Notes: generated from the letters alone by a model not told the origin. A stretch of DNA of 64,000 bases from an uncultured Bacteroides sp. (GCF_963677685.1 NZ_OY782186.1:1674001-1738000); one strand, 5' to 3'; shown: positions 1 to 8,655, counted from the first letter of the stretch. A program made the numbers and translations.

Positions 1-357
1 TTTGGATTTATGCGGGAGCTTCCGCAAACGTATGCTTGCTTTTATCACAATTCGTTATTGCTTGCAGGTGATCGAGAAAGTTTAAGTTCATATATTGACT
101 TGCTTGACCATAATTTGACACTCGGCATAAAATCAATATATGAAGAAGCGGTATCTGGCTTGGCGCCTTCTTATAACTTTATGTTCGTTTCAGATCTTGA
201 AGAGGTTTTTAATCAGCCGGAAATAAACGTTTCTTCAATTCCAACTTTTATCTTTGCCCATCAAGATTTTTTTCGTCATTTTATTCTTTCAATACAATTA
301 ACTTGTGAAAATGAAAGTGTTTATTCAAATATTAATTTCATTTATAAAGGTGAGTAG
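1..357 (+). CDS. 3' end of an unrecognised protein (partial)
   Basis: The reading frame is open from base 1 (Phe-Gly-Phe-Met) to the TAG at 355-357. The Met at base 10 is therefore probably internal, and the gene starts before the window. The visible 118 residues contain no catalytic motif, signal peptide or membrane segment that I can name. The protein ends in alternating hydrophobic and polar residues typical of beta strands. A strong hairpin just downstream ends the transcript and separates it from the convergent DUF3127 gene. The position beside DUF3127 and dnaN resembles that of large Bacteroides hypothetical proteins (DUF3352-like is possible), but this is recollection of gene order, not a domain match. 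Confidence 0.6.
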   Translation, partial: FGFMRELPQTYACFYHNSLLLAGDRESLSSYIDLLDHNLTLGIKSIYEEAVSGLAPSYNFMFVSDLEEVFNQPEINVSSIPTFIFAHQDFFRHFILSIQLTCENESVYSNINFIYKGE

Positions 358-387
358 AATAGTGCTAAACAATCATTTTCTACATAA

Positions 388-431
388 ACATAAAGGGAAG
401 AATTATAAAAAAACAATTCTTCCCTTTATGT
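388..431. terminator. Bidirectional intrinsic terminator
   Basis: A perfect 17-bp inverted repeat (arms 388-404 and 415-431, core AAAGGGAAGAATT) encloses a 10-nt A-rich loop. It lies between two convergent genes. The AT-rich outer stem is weak, but the GGGAAG/CTTCCC core is stable. T-rich sequence follows on the minus strand and, more loosely, on the plus strand, so it probably serves both genes. Confidence 0.75.
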
Positions 432-449
432 AAAGTAATCTCTTTTTAT

Positions 450-821
450 TTAGAATGGTAGATCATCCTTGGCGTCATTTGAAATGAAATCGGGCATAGC
501 AGCAGGAGGGGGAGGAGGCACAGGCGAGCCAGGACTTGAAGGCATTTCTGCATTTATGCGTTCTACTTTCCATACGCGTATACTGTTAAACCAACGATCT
601 TGCCATTGACGGGCATCAATGTCAAATGAGATGGTTAGCTCTTCGCCCATTTGAATGGCGAATTGGTCTATTTTTTCATTCCCAAAAACTTCAAAACATA
701 TTTTTTTGGGGTATTGGTCATGGTTTTCTATTACATATTCTTGAGACTTCCATTCGTTCCCTGCCTTTGATACTCCTCCTTTAGGTTGAAGTATGGCAAT
801 AATCTTTCCACTAAAATCCAT
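450..821 (-). CDS. DUF3127 OB-fold protein with SSB-like C-terminal tail
   Basis: This is a 123-residue cytoplasmic protein. Residues 1-90 look like the DUF3127 domain: a small all-beta, OB-like module starting MDFSGKIIAIL, with a basic and aromatic W-K-S-Q-E-Y segment and a W-x-D-R-W-F motif. Residues about 93-112 form a low-complexity Pro/Ala linker including a run of five Pro. The protein ends in the acidic-hydrophobic tip D-D-L-P-F. This folded domain, flexible linker and acidic tip ending in Pro-Phe is the layout of bacterial single-stranded DNA-binding protein. In SSB the tip recruits repair and replication partners. A role at single-stranded DNA is inferred, helped by its place divergent from dnaN. 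No biochemical function is established from sequence. Confidence 0.8.
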   Translation of the reverse strand: MDFSGKIIAILQPKGGVSKAGNEWKSQEYVIENHDQYPKKICFEVFGNEKIDQFAIQMGEELTISFDIDARQWQDRWFNSIRVWKVERINAEMPSSPGSPVPPPPPAAMPDFISNDAKDDLPF

Positions 822-845
822 TCGTCTTATTTTAAATTTTTGCGG

Positions 846-878
846 CGAAGTTACAATTTTCTGTCGAACAAAAGGAAA
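846..878 (-). promoter_or_regulatory. Possible promoter of the DUF3127 gene
   Basis: Read on the minus strand, TAACTTCG (853 to 846) differs at one base from the Bacteroides -7 consensus TAnnTTTG. A TTTC at 878 to 875 sits 21 nt upstream as a weak -33 element. The spacing to the start codon at 821 fits a short leader. This is motif-based only. Confidence 0.35.
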
Positions 879-904
879 TCAGCTGTGTTTTTTTCTTCAT
901 GTTT

Positions 905-935
905 TTTGCTCTGACACAATCTTTTGCTAACTTTG
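905..935 (+). promoter_or_regulatory. Promoter of dnaN (Bacteroides sigma-ABfr type)
   Basis: TTTG at 905-908 and TAACTTTG at 928-935 match the Bacteroides -33 (TTTG) and -7 (TAnnTTTG) elements. Their spacing is 19 nt, within the usual 19-21. Transcription would begin around 941, leaving a leader of about 80 nt before the dnaN ATG. Confidence 0.65.
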
Positions 936-1020
936 TACAGTACATAGAATGAAGCCTATCTAGCTTCATTAAAGCGATTGAGTGCTTCTTGCAGATTATA
1001 AAACTTTAAAATGAACATAT

Positions 1021-2145
1021 ATGAAATTTATCGTTTCAAGTACTGCGTTGTTCAGCCATTTACAGGCTGTTAGCCGTGTTATTAACTCTAAAAACTCTTT
1101 ACCTATTTTGGATTGTTTCCTTTTTCGTTTGGAGGATGGTACTCTTTCTATCACTGTATCCGATAGTGAGACAACGATGGATACTACTATTGAGGTGACA
1201 GAAAGTGATGCAAACGGTCTTTTCGCTGTTCCGGCAAAAACAATATTAGATGCTCTTAAAGAACTTCCTGAGCAGCCTCTTTCATTCAATGTAAACGCCG
1301 ATACGTACGAAATCGAGGTTCGGTATATGAATGGTAAATACAGTCTTATGGGGCAGAATGCGGATGAATATCCACGTTCGGCTGTGTTGGGAGAAAATGG
1401 AGTGAAAGTAGAAATGGATGCTCAGGTATTATTGGACGGTATTAACCGTACTCTTTTTGCTACAGCTGATGATGAACTTCGTCCAGTTATGAATGGTGTT
1501 TATTTTGATATTACGACAGAAGATATCACAATGGTTGCTTCAGATGGCCATAAATTGGTGCGTTGTAAAACACTTACTTCAAAAGGTCAGGAGCGTGCGG
1601 CTTTTATTCTCCCTAAGAAACCGGCAACTTTGATGAAGAATCTTTTACCTAAGGAAGCTGGAAATGTGATGATAGAATTTGATGAGCGCAATGCTATCTT
1701 TACGCTTGAAAACTATAGAATGGTCTGTCGTTTGATTGAAGGACGATATCCTAACTATAATTCAGTTATTCCTCAGAACAATCCTCGCCGAGTAACGGTA
1801 GATCGTATGATGTTGATGGGGGCTTTACGTCGTGTCTCTATTTTTTCATCTCAGTCCAGCAGTTTGATAAAACTTAGGGTGCAAGACAATCAGATAATAG
1901 TCTCAGCACAAGATATTGATTTCTCAACCTCTGCGGAAGAACAACTTACTTGTCAATATACAGATGAAGCTATGAGTATTGGTTTTAAATCTACTTTTTT
2001 AATTGATATATTAAATAATATTTCGGCTGATGAGGTGGTGGTAGAACTTGCTGATTCTTCTCGTGCGGGAGTCATTGTTCCAGTAGAGCAAACAGAAAAT
2101 GAAGATTTACTGATGTTGCTTATGCCAATGATGCTGAATGATTAA
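1021..2145 (+). CDS. dnaN: DNA polymerase III sliding clamp, beta subunit
   Basis: This 374-residue protein has the usual length for the bacterial beta clamp, a homodimeric ring that tethers DNA polymerase III to DNA. The three repeated clamp domains cover roughly residues 1-120, 128-246 and 247-374. Recognisable segments are F-x-V-S-S-T-A-L near the N-terminus, R-P-V-M-N-G-V-Y-F in domain 2, S-D-G-H-K-L, and G-R-Y-P-N-Y-N-S-V-I-P entering domain 3. The C-terminus L-L-M-L-L-M-P-M is the typical hydrophobic end near the partner-binding pocket. It is followed after 58 bp by a DEDDh exonuclease, which may be proofreading-like, and it has its own promoter upstream. Confidence 0.97.
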   Translation: MKFIVSSTALFSHLQAVSRVINSKNSLPILDCFLFRLEDGTLSITVSDSETTMDTTIEVTESDANGLFAVPAKTILDALKELPEQPLSFNVNADTYEIEVRYMNGKYSLMGQNADEYPRSAVLGENGVKVEMDAQVLLDGINRTLFATADDELRPVMNGVYFDITTEDITMVASDGHKLVRCKTLTSKGQERAAFILPKKPATLMKNLLPKEAGNVMIEFDERNAIFTLENYRMVCRLIEGRYPNYNSVIPQNNPRRVTVDRMMLMGALRRVSIFSSQSSSLIKLRVQDNQIIVSAQDIDFSTSAEEQLTCQYTDEAMSIGFKSTFLIDILNNISADEVVVELADSSRAGVIVPVEQTENEDLLMLLMPMMLND

Positions 2146-2203
2146 TTGTTCTGTTTTTAAAATATTAATTTTTCGACTCTTGGTCGAGATATAAAATTCA
2201 CGA

Positions 2204-2977
2204 ATGAAATTAAATTTAAAAAATCCTATTGTTTTTTTTGATTTAGAAACGACTGGGACTAATATTAATACGGATCGTATTGTCGAAATTTGTTATCTGA
2301 AAGTTTATCCTAACGGGAATGAAGAATCTAAAACTCTTCGAATTAATCCTGAAATGCATATACCTGAAGATTCTTCTGCGATTCATGGTATTTATGATGC
2401 TGATGTAGTTGATTGTCCAACTTTTAAAATGGTTGCGAAAAATATAGCTAATGATATAGAAGGAGCTGACTTGGCAGGTTTTAATTCTAATCGTTTTGAT
2501 ATTCCTGTGCTTGCTGAAGAATTTCTTCGTGTAGGAGTCGATATCGACATCAGCCGTCGTAAGTTCGTTGATGTGCAGGTCATTTTCCATAAATTGGAAC
2601 AGCGTACACTTTCTGCGGCATATAAATTTTATTGTGGTAAAAATTTAGAGGATGCTCACACTGCTGAAGCGGATACGCGGGCGACATATGAGGTGTTGAT
2701 GTCTCAACTGGATCGTTATCCCGAATTGAAGAATGATATGGCTTATTTATCTGACTTTTCTACTTATAACAAAAATGTGGATTTTGCAGGACGCATGGTT
2801 TATGATGATAATGGAGTTGAAGTCTTTAATTTTGGCAAATATAAAGGTATGGTAGTCTCTGATGTACTAAAAAAGGATCCTGGATATTATAGTTGGATAC
2901 TAAGTAGTGACTTCACTTTACATACAAAGGCTATGCTCACTAAAATTCGTTTAAGAGAATTGACTGGAGTGAAATAG
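2204..2977 (+). CDS. DEDDh 3'-5' exonuclease (DNA pol III epsilon-like) with extra C-terminal domain
   Basis: This is a 257-residue exonuclease of the DnaQ/RNase T fold. The ExoI motif F-F-D-L-E-T-T-G is at residues 12-19. The ExoII region is F-N-S-N-R-F-D-I-P, and ExoIII is H-T-A-E-A-D-T-R-A, giving the D-E-D-D-h metal-binding set for two-ion hydrolysis of DNA or RNA 3' ends. Residues about 205-257 form a second small domain (F-N-F-G-K-Y-K-G then Y-Y-S-W-I-L). This resembles a short module often fused to such exonucleases in Bacteroidota (DUF3820-like). The gene lies directly after dnaN, so a proofreading or repair role is plausible, but the dedicated epsilon subunit may be elsewhere. Confidence 0.9.
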   Translation: MKLNLKNPIVFFDLETTGTNINTDRIVEICYLKVYPNGNEESKTLRINPEMHIPEDSSAIHGIYDADVVDCPTFKMVAKNIANDIEGADLAGFNSNRFDIPVLAEEFLRVGVDIDISRRKFVDVQVIFHKLEQRTLSAAYKFYCGKNLEDAHTAEADTRATYEVLMSQLDRYPELKNDMAYLSDFSTYNKNVDFAGRMVYDDNGVEVFNFGKYKGMVVSDVLKKDPGYYSWILSSDFTLHTKAMLTKIRLRELTGVK

Positions 2978-3010
2978 TTTGTTGTATTAAGTGATTTTAA
3001 ATAGAAGAAT

Positions 3011-4216
3011 ATGAACTCTTTTTTACAAGGGAAAAAAATAATACTTGGAATAACCGGTAGTATTGCTGCATATAAAGCATGCTATATTATTAGAGGACTT
3101 ATTAAACGCGGAGCTGAAGTGCAAGTTGTTATTACTCCCGCGGGCAAAGAATTTATTACTCCCATTACTTTATCGGCACTTACTAGCAAGCCTGTTATTA
3201 GTGAATTCTTTGCACAAAGAGATGGTACATGGAATAGTCATGTTGATTTGGGGCTTTGGGCTGATGCAATGTTGATAGCACCTGCGTCTGCTTCTACTAT
3301 TGGCAAGATGGCTCATGGTATTGCCGATAATATGCTTATTACAACCTATTTATCTGCTAAAGCTTCTGTTTTTGTTGCTCCCGCAATGGACTTAGATATG
3401 TTTGCTCATCCATCTACACAAAGGAACATTGATATACTTCGTTCCTATGGTAATTATATCATTGAACCTGCTACAGGTGAGTTAGCCAGTCATTTAGTGG
3501 GTAAAGGAAGAATGGAAGAGCCCGATCAAATTATTCAAGTGTTGGAAACTTTTTTTTCTTCAAAACAGGATTTGAATAAAAAAAAAATACTGATAACTGC
3601 GGGTCCTACTTATGAGAAGATTGATCCTGTCCGTTTTATAGGCAATTATTCTTCCGGTAAAATGGGTTATGCATTGGCGGAAGAATGTGCCCGTCGGGGA
3701 GCAGAAGTTCTGTTAGTCTCTGGCCCTGTTCAACAAAAAGTAAATCACCCTAAAATAAAACGAATTAATGTTGAAAGTGCAGCTCAAATGCATGTTGCTT
3801 CTGTAGAAAATTTCCCTATGATGGATGCAGCAATCCTTTGTGCTGCTGTGGCTGATTTTACTCCGGAGACTGTTGCTGAGCAAAAGATGAAAAGAGAGGG
3901 AGATAAACTTACATTGTCTTTGAAACCGACTGAAGATATTGCGGCATGTTTAGGTGCTATGAAACGCTCTGATCAAGCTCTTGTAGGGTTTGCGCTTGAA
4001 ACAATTGACGAGAAAAAGCATGCGCAAGGTAAACTCGAAAAAAAGAAGCTTGATTTTATTGTGCTGAATTCTCTTAATGATAAAGGAGCGGGTTTCCGTT
4101 GTGATACTAACAAAATAAGTATTTTGGATAGAGAAGGATGTGTTGACTACGAACTTAAATCTAAAGCGGAAGTTGCTTATGATATTGTTGATCATTTATT
4201 GCACTTTATTCATTGA
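3011..4216 (+). CDS. coaBC: Bifunctional phosphopantothenoylcysteine decarboxylase / phosphopantothenate-cysteine ligase
   Basis: The 401-residue protein performs two consecutive steps of coenzyme A synthesis: ligation of cysteine to 4'-phosphopantothenate (C-terminal CoaB), then FMN-dependent decarboxylation (N-terminal CoaC). The CoaC half (1-180) starts with the flavin-binding L-G-I-T-G-S-I-A-A-Y-K. It carries the active-site His in S-H-V-D-L and the loop A-P-A-M-D-L-D-M, with Asp where the E. coli enzyme has Asn. The CoaB half (from about 190) has I-T-A-G-P-T-Y-E-K-I-D-P-V-R and N-Y-S-S-G-K-M-G for nucleotide and substrate binding, and the dimer-interface K-M-K-R. It sits 33 bp after the exonuclease and 59 bp before recN, probably in one transcript. 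Confidence 0.96.
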   Translation: MNSFLQGKKIILGITGSIAAYKACYIIRGLIKRGAEVQVVITPAGKEFITPITLSALTSKPVISEFFAQRDGTWNSHVDLGLWADAMLIAPASASTIGKMAHGIADNMLITTYLSAKASVFVAPAMDLDMFAHPSTQRNIDILRSYGNYIIEPATGELASHLVGKGRMEEPDQIIQVLETFFSSKQDLNKKKILITAGPTYEKIDPVRFIGNYSSGKMGYALAEECARRGAEVLLVSGPVQQKVNHPKIKRINVESAAQMHVASVENFPMMDAAILCAAVADFTPETVAEQKMKREGDKLTLSLKPTEDIAACLGAMKRSDQALVGFALETIDEKKHAQGKLEKKKLDFIVLNSLNDKGAGFRCDTNKISILDREGCVDYELKSKAEVAYDIVDHLLHFIH

Positions 4217-4275
4217 TTTTGTGAAATTTGTAGTCCTTTTTTATAATCATCTTGTACCATAGAAAATAATAAAGC

Positions 4276-5934
4276 ATGTTACGCTCATTATTTATACAAA
4301 ATTATGCATTAATAGAAAAGTTAGATATTGATTTTAGTACAGGTTTTTCTGTTATTACAGGCGAAACAGGTGCTGGCAAATCTATCATTTTAGGGGCAAT
4401 TGGTCTTCTACTTGGTCAGCGTGCTGATGTGAAGTCTATTCGTTATGGGGTTTCAAAATGCATAATTGAAGCTCGCTTTGATATTTCTACTTATGTAATG
4501 AATTCTTTTTTTGAAGAAAATGATTTGGAGTATGATGCAGAATGTATTTTGCGTAGAGAAGTTTATGCTTCAGGTAAAAGCCGGGCATTTATAAATGACA
4601 CACCGGTTTCGTTGGCACTGATTAGAGAATTGGGAGAGCAACTTATTGATGTGCATTCACAACATCAGAACTTACTGCTTAATAAAGAAGATTTCCAGCT
4701 TAATGTGCTCGACATATTAGCTCATAATGCTGATTTACTAGCAAAATATAGAGACTCATATAATACATGGAGAGAACTTGAACGCAAACAGTTGGAACTT
4801 ACTACTCGTGCTGAACAAAGCAAATCTGATGAAGATTTTATTCGTTTTCAATTAGAACAACTTGAAGAAGCTAGCTTAAATGAAAATGAACAAGGAGAGT
4901 TAGAGCAAGAGGCTGAAATGCTTAGTCATTCAGAAGAAATAAAATCTGTATTATATAAAGTTGATCAACTGTTTACAGGTGAAGACGCTGGTTTACTTTC
5001 TGCCATGAAAGATGGATTATCTGCTTTGCTGACCATTCAGAAAGTTTATATTCCTGCAGAAGAGTTGGCTGATCGAATGGAAAGTAGCTATATCGAACTG
5101 AAAGATATTATTCAGGAGGTCAGTATGCAAAGTGAAGCTATTGAATTTAATCCTGTCAGACTAGAAGAAATAAATGATAGACTTAATTTGATTTATTCTT
5201 TGCAACAAAAACACCATGTAAAAACGGTGAAAGAATTAATTGTACTTATGAATGACTTTCAACATAAGCTTGATGAAATGACTTCATACGATGAGCAAAT
5301 TGCAAAGATTATAGCAAAGAAAGAGGCTGTTTACAAAGCTTTGAAAGAACAAGCTTCTGTTTTAACAAAAAAACGCATGCAGGCAGCAGATGAAGTGCAA
5401 AAACAGATGGGTACTCGCCTGATACCTTTGGGCATTCCTAATATTCGTTTTCAAGTAGAAATGGGTTTAAGGAAAGAAGTTGGTCCATCTGGAGAAAATA
5501 CTGTAGCATTTCTTTTTTCGGCAAATAAAAATGGCTTATTGCAAAATATATCGTCAGTGGCTTCCGGTGGTGAGATAGCTCGTGTAATGCTTTCCATTAA
5601 GGCTATGATAGCAGGAGCAGTAAAATTACCTACTATTGTTTTTGATGAAATAGATACGGGGGTTTCAGGTGAAATAGCAGATCGAATGGCGGATATAATG
5701 CAAGAGATGGGTAATAAAAATAGGCAAGTAATTAGTATTACTCATTTACCTCAAATAGCTGCTAGAGGGGTTACTCATTATAAAGTATATAAAGAAGATA
5801 ATAACACGGAAACTAATAGCCATATTCGTCGACTTACAGATGAAGAACGGGTTAAAGAGATTGCACATATGTTGAGCGGCTCTACACTAACAGAAGCTGC
5901 ATTAAATAATGCAAGAGCTTTACTAAATCAATAG
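4276..5934 (+). CDS. recN: DNA repair protein RecN
   Basis: This 552-residue SMC-like ATPase acts in double-strand break repair. The N-terminal ATPase lobe has the Walker A G-E-T-G-A-G-K-S near residues 30-37. The central part (about 150-370) is rich in Glu, Leu, Lys and Gln, as expected of the RecN coiled coil. The C-terminal lobe holds the signature S-V-A-S-G-G-E-I-A-R and the Walker B F-D-E-I-D-T-G-V-S-G. The length matches the family. The first residues (M-L-R-S-L-F-I-Q-N-Y-A-L-I) are canonical, supporting the chosen ATG. A 177-bp gap with a promoter-like element follows. Confidence 0.97.
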   Translation: MLRSLFIQNYALIEKLDIDFSTGFSVITGETGAGKSIILGAIGLLLGQRADVKSIRYGVSKCIIEARFDISTYVMNSFFEENDLEYDAECILRREVYASGKSRAFINDTPVSLALIRELGEQLIDVHSQHQNLLLNKEDFQLNVLDILAHNADLLAKYRDSYNTWRELERKQLELTTRAEQSKSDEDFIRFQLEQLEEASLNENEQGELEQEAEMLSHSEEIKSVLYKVDQLFTGEDAGLLSAMKDGLSALLTIQKVYIPAEELADRMESSYIELKDIIQEVSMQSEAIEFNPVRLEEINDRLNLIYSLQQKHHVKTVKELIVLMNDFQHKLDEMTSYDEQIAKIIAKKEAVYKALKEQASVLTKKRMQAADEVQKQMGTRLIPLGIPNIRFQVEMGLRKEVGPSGENTVAFLFSANKNGLLQNISSVASGGEIARVMLSIKAMIAGAVKLPTIVFDEIDTGVSGEIADRMADIMQEMGNKNRQVISITHLPQIAARGVTHYKVYKEDNNTETNSHIRRLTDEERVKEIAHMLSGSTLTEAALNNARALLNQ

Positions 5935-6020
5935 ATAAATAATGAGGTGGTGAACATAAATCTTTTAAGCATTTTCTTGTTATAGATTTTTTAATTCATA
6001 GTTAAGTTAAAATAAAGAAG

Positions 6021-6053
6021 ATTGAATATAGCGCTGTTCTCAAGTTAGTTTTG
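6021..6053 (+). promoter_or_regulatory. Probable promoter of the rlmB-type gene
   Basis: TAGTTTTG (6046-6053) matches the -7 consensus TAnnTTTG. ATTG (6021-6024) stands 21 nt upstream as a near-match to the -33 TTTG. The site is in the recN-rlmB gap, about 60 bp before the rlmB ATG. Confidence 0.5.
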
Positions 6054-6111
6054 TAATATTGTGCCCCAATAAAATAGCATGAGCTATAAATAGAAAGTAA
6101 TAAATTGAAAA

Positions 6112-6879
6112 ATGACAGATAGTAGTGAAATGATTTTTGGCGTTCGTGCCGTTATTGAAGCAATACAAGCAGGGAAAGAATTTGATAAGATTCTGGTGAA
6201 AAAGGATATACAAAGTGATTTGTCTAAGGAACTCTTTGCTGCCTTAAAAGGTACTCTTATTCCTGTTCAACGCGTACCTGTAGAACGAATAAACCGTATT
6301 ACACGAAAAAATCATCAAGGAGTGGTCGCTTTTGTTTCATCCGTTATTTATCAGAAAGCGGAACAACTTGTTCCTTTTTTCTTTGAGCAAGGCAAAAATC
6401 CATTTTTTGTAATGCTAGATGGTATTACTGATGTGCGAAATTTTGGCGCTATCGCACGTACATGCGAATGTGCTGGTGTTGATGCAGTGATTATCCCTGT
6501 AAAAAACAGTGTTTCGGTTAATGCAGATGCCGTAAAAACTTCAGCAGGAGCGTTACATACTCTGCCTGTATGTCGCGAGCAAAGTCTTAAGACAACTTTA
6601 CAATACCTTAAGGATAGCGGGTTTAAGGTAGTAGCAGCAACAGAGAAAGGAGATTATGATTATAGTAAAGCTAGCTATTCAGGTCCTTTGTGTATTGTTA
6701 TGGGATCTGAAGATACAGGCGTTTCTTATGATATTTTGGCTTTATGTGATGAATGGGTTAAGATTCCAATGTTAGGCACTATAGAATCTTTAAATGTTTC
6801 GGTGGCTGCAGGTATCCTTATTTATGAAGCTGTAAAACAGCGCATAGAAGATGGGGAAAATGAAGTAAAATCTAAATAA
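6112..6879 (+). CDS. rlmB: 23S rRNA 2'-O-ribose methyltransferase, RlmB/TrmH (SPOUT) family
   Basis: The 255-residue protein has an N-terminal substrate-binding domain (I-F-G-V-R-A-V-I-E-A-I to about residue 85) and a C-terminal SpoU methyltransferase domain. All three SpoU motifs are visible: D-V-R-N-F-G-A-I-A-R-T (motif 1, catalytic Arg and Asn), C-I-V-M-G-S-E-D-T-G-V-S (motif 2) and I-P-M-L-G-T-I-E-S-L-N-V-S-V-A (motif 3, the knotted AdoMet site). The N-terminal domain followed by these motifs fits RlmB, which methylates G2251 of 23S rRNA in E. coli. The exact nucleotide is not determined by sequence alone. A secreted TPR protein follows after 20 bp and may be cotranscribed. Confidence 0.88.
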   Translation: MTDSSEMIFGVRAVIEAIQAGKEFDKILVKKDIQSDLSKELFAALKGTLIPVQRVPVERINRITRKNHQGVVAFVSSVIYQKAEQLVPFFFEQGKNPFFVMLDGITDVRNFGAIARTCECAGVDAVIIPVKNSVSVNADAVKTSAGALHTLPVCREQSLKTTLQYLKDSGFKVVAATEKGDYDYSKASYSGPLCIVMGSEDTGVSYDILALCDEWVKIPMLGTIESLNVSVAAGILIYEAVKQRIEDGENEVKSK

Positions 6880-6899
6880 TAAGTATAAGTAAGAAAAAC

Positions 6900-8603
6900 A
6901 TGAAAAGAAGCGTTGTATTATTTTTCGTATTGATTTTGTCCTTGCATAATGTTATGGCTCAAGCTCCTAAATGGGTAGAGAAAGCTAAAAAAGCAGTTTT
7001 TTCGGTTATTACATATGATGAATCTGATAAAATTCTAAACACAGGAAATGGATTTTTTGTATCTGAAGATGGGGTAGCTCTTTCTGATTATTCCTTGTTT
7101 AAGGGAGCATATCGTGCTGTTATATTAGATGCAGGTGGTAAGCAAATGCCGGTAGATGTTATTCTAGGAGCGAATGATATATATGACGTAGTTAAATTTC
7201 GTGTTCTTGTAGATAAAAAAGTCCCATTCTTGAAGCAAGCTTCTATAGCTCCTACTGTTGGTGCAAAGGTTTATTTATTGCCTTATTCTACCCAAAAAGA
7301 TCGCTCATGCACTATAGGTCAGTTGAAATCTGTCTCTTCTATAGCCTCTTCTCATCATTATTATGCTTTTAATATGAGTTTAAAAGATAAAATGGTGAGT
7401 TGTCCTGTTACCAATGCTGAAGGTGAAGTTCTTGGACTTGTTCAGAAAGCTTCAACAGATGGTGATACTAACGTATGCTATGCAGTTGGAGCTTCATTTG
7501 CTATGTCTCAAAAAATAGGGCCTCTTTCTTTTAGTGATAACACGCTGCGGGCTATTCACATAAAGAAAGGGATTCCGGATACTGAAGAGCAGGCTTTAGT
7601 TTATCTTTTGATGGCATCTACACAAGTTTCTCCAAAAGAATATGGACAACTTCTTAATGATTTTGTCGCTAAATATCCGGAAAATGCAGATGGATATATT
7701 CGTAGGGCTAGGAATTATGTTTCTCTTGGTGTGAAAGATATTTCTCAAATGGATAAAGCAACTGCTGATTTAGAAAAAGCTCTTAAAATAGCAAAGAAAA
7801 AAGATGATGTACATTATAACATTGCTAAATTGATTTATGCTTATCAATTGAGCAAACCAGAGAAGGTGTATAAAGATTGGACCTACGACAAGGCTTTAGA
7901 TGAATTGAAAGCTGCTTTAGATATAGATTCATTACCTATTTATACGCAATTGGAAGGTGATATTTATTTTGCAAAACAAAATTATCAAGATGCTTTTACT
8001 GCTTACGCAAAAGTGAATAAAACAAATTTAGCTTCGGCTTCTACATTTTATAGTACTGCCAAGACTAAAGAATTGATGAAGGCTGATATTAAAGAAGTCG
8101 TTGCTTTAATGGATAGTTGTATTGCGCATTGTGTCAAACCTTATGGAGGAGATGCTGCTCCTTATTTACTGGAACGTGCTCGTGTTAATATGGAAGCAAA
8201 ACAATATCGTGCAGCTTTGTTAGATTATGATAGTTATTATGATGCTGCGGCTGGTCAAGTGAATGATGTTTATTATTATTATAGAGAACAAGCAGCTCTT
8301 AAAGCCAAGCAGTTTCAGCGTGCTCTAAATGATATTACTAAAGCTGTAGAATTGAATCCCAAAGATTTAACTTATCGTGCAGAGCTTTCTGTTGTTAATC
8401 TTCGCGTAGGTCGTTTTGAAGAAGCAATTAAAGTTCTTGATGAGGCATTGGCTATTGATCCTAAATATGCGGAAGCTTATCGTTTAAAAGGTATCTGCGA
8501 ATTACAATTGAAAAAGAATAAAGAAGCTTGCGCTAATTTTGCTAAAGCTAAAGAGTTAGGTGACACTGCTGTAGATAAATTAATAGCTAAGCACTGTAAA
8601 TAG
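6900..8603 (+). CDS. Secreted trypsin-like (probably inactive) domain plus TPR repeats
   Basis: The 567-residue protein begins with a signal peptide (cleavage expected after V-M-A-Q, about residue 20) and is probably periplasmic. Residues about 25-210 follow the layout of a DegP/HtrA-type serine protease, with G-N-G-F-F-V-S-E-D-G early and A-E-G-E-V-L-G-L late. However, the position normally occupied by the catalytic His reads L-S-D-Y-S-L. The usual G-N-S-G-G-P is replaced by M-V-S-C-P, so proteolysis is doubtful. Residues about 230-567 are helical tetratricopeptide repeats; the last ones (A-L-N-D-I-T-K-A-V-E-L-N-P, A-I-K-V-L-D-E-A-L-A-I-D-P) are clear. A scaffold or binding role is inferred. 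The gene ends at a strong terminator. Confidence 0.82.
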   Translation: MKRSVVLFFVLILSLHNVMAQAPKWVEKAKKAVFSVITYDESDKILNTGNGFFVSEDGVALSDYSLFKGAYRAVILDAGGKQMPVDVILGANDIYDVVKFRVLVDKKVPFLKQASIAPTVGAKVYLLPYSTQKDRSCTIGQLKSVSSIASSHHYYAFNMSLKDKMVSCPVTNAEGEVLGLVQKASTDGDTNVCYAVGASFAMSQKIGPLSFSDNTLRAIHIKKGIPDTEEQALVYLLMASTQVSPKEYGQLLNDFVAKYPENADGYIRRARNYVSLGVKDISQMDKATADLEKALKIAKKKDDVHYNIAKLIYAYQLSKPEKVYKDWTYDKALDELKAALDIDSLPIYTQLEGDIYFAKQNYQDAFTAYAKVNKTNLASASTFYSTAKTKELMKADIKEVVALMDSCIAHCVKPYGGDAAPYLLERARVNMEAKQYRAALLDYDSYYDAAAGQVNDVYYYYREQAALKAKQFQRALNDITKAVELNPKDLTYRAELSVVNLRVGRFEEAIKVLDEALAIDPKYAEAYRLKGICELQLKKNKEACANFAKAKELGDTAVDKLIAKHCK

Positions 8604-8655
8604 TAAAACTGCTATTTGGCATTCTCTTAGAGAATAGAGACTAAAATTAAAAATG

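Noticed and set aside
996..1289. A 97-codon minus-strand frame opposite the start of dnaN
   Set aside because: It is a shadow of the dnaN coding sequence and its promoter side, and the product is low-complexity Ser/Val/Lys.
2174..2188. TCGACTCTTGGTCGA hairpin between dnaN and the exonuclease
   Set aside because: The stem is only five base pairs and no T-run follows, so it is not convincing as a terminator.
3362..3420. Asp for Asn in the A-P-A-M-x-x-x-M loop of CoaBC as a sign of inactivity
   Set aside because: All other CoaBC motifs are intact, and I recall A-P-A-M-D-L-D-M as common in Bacteroidota, so this is probably normal variation.
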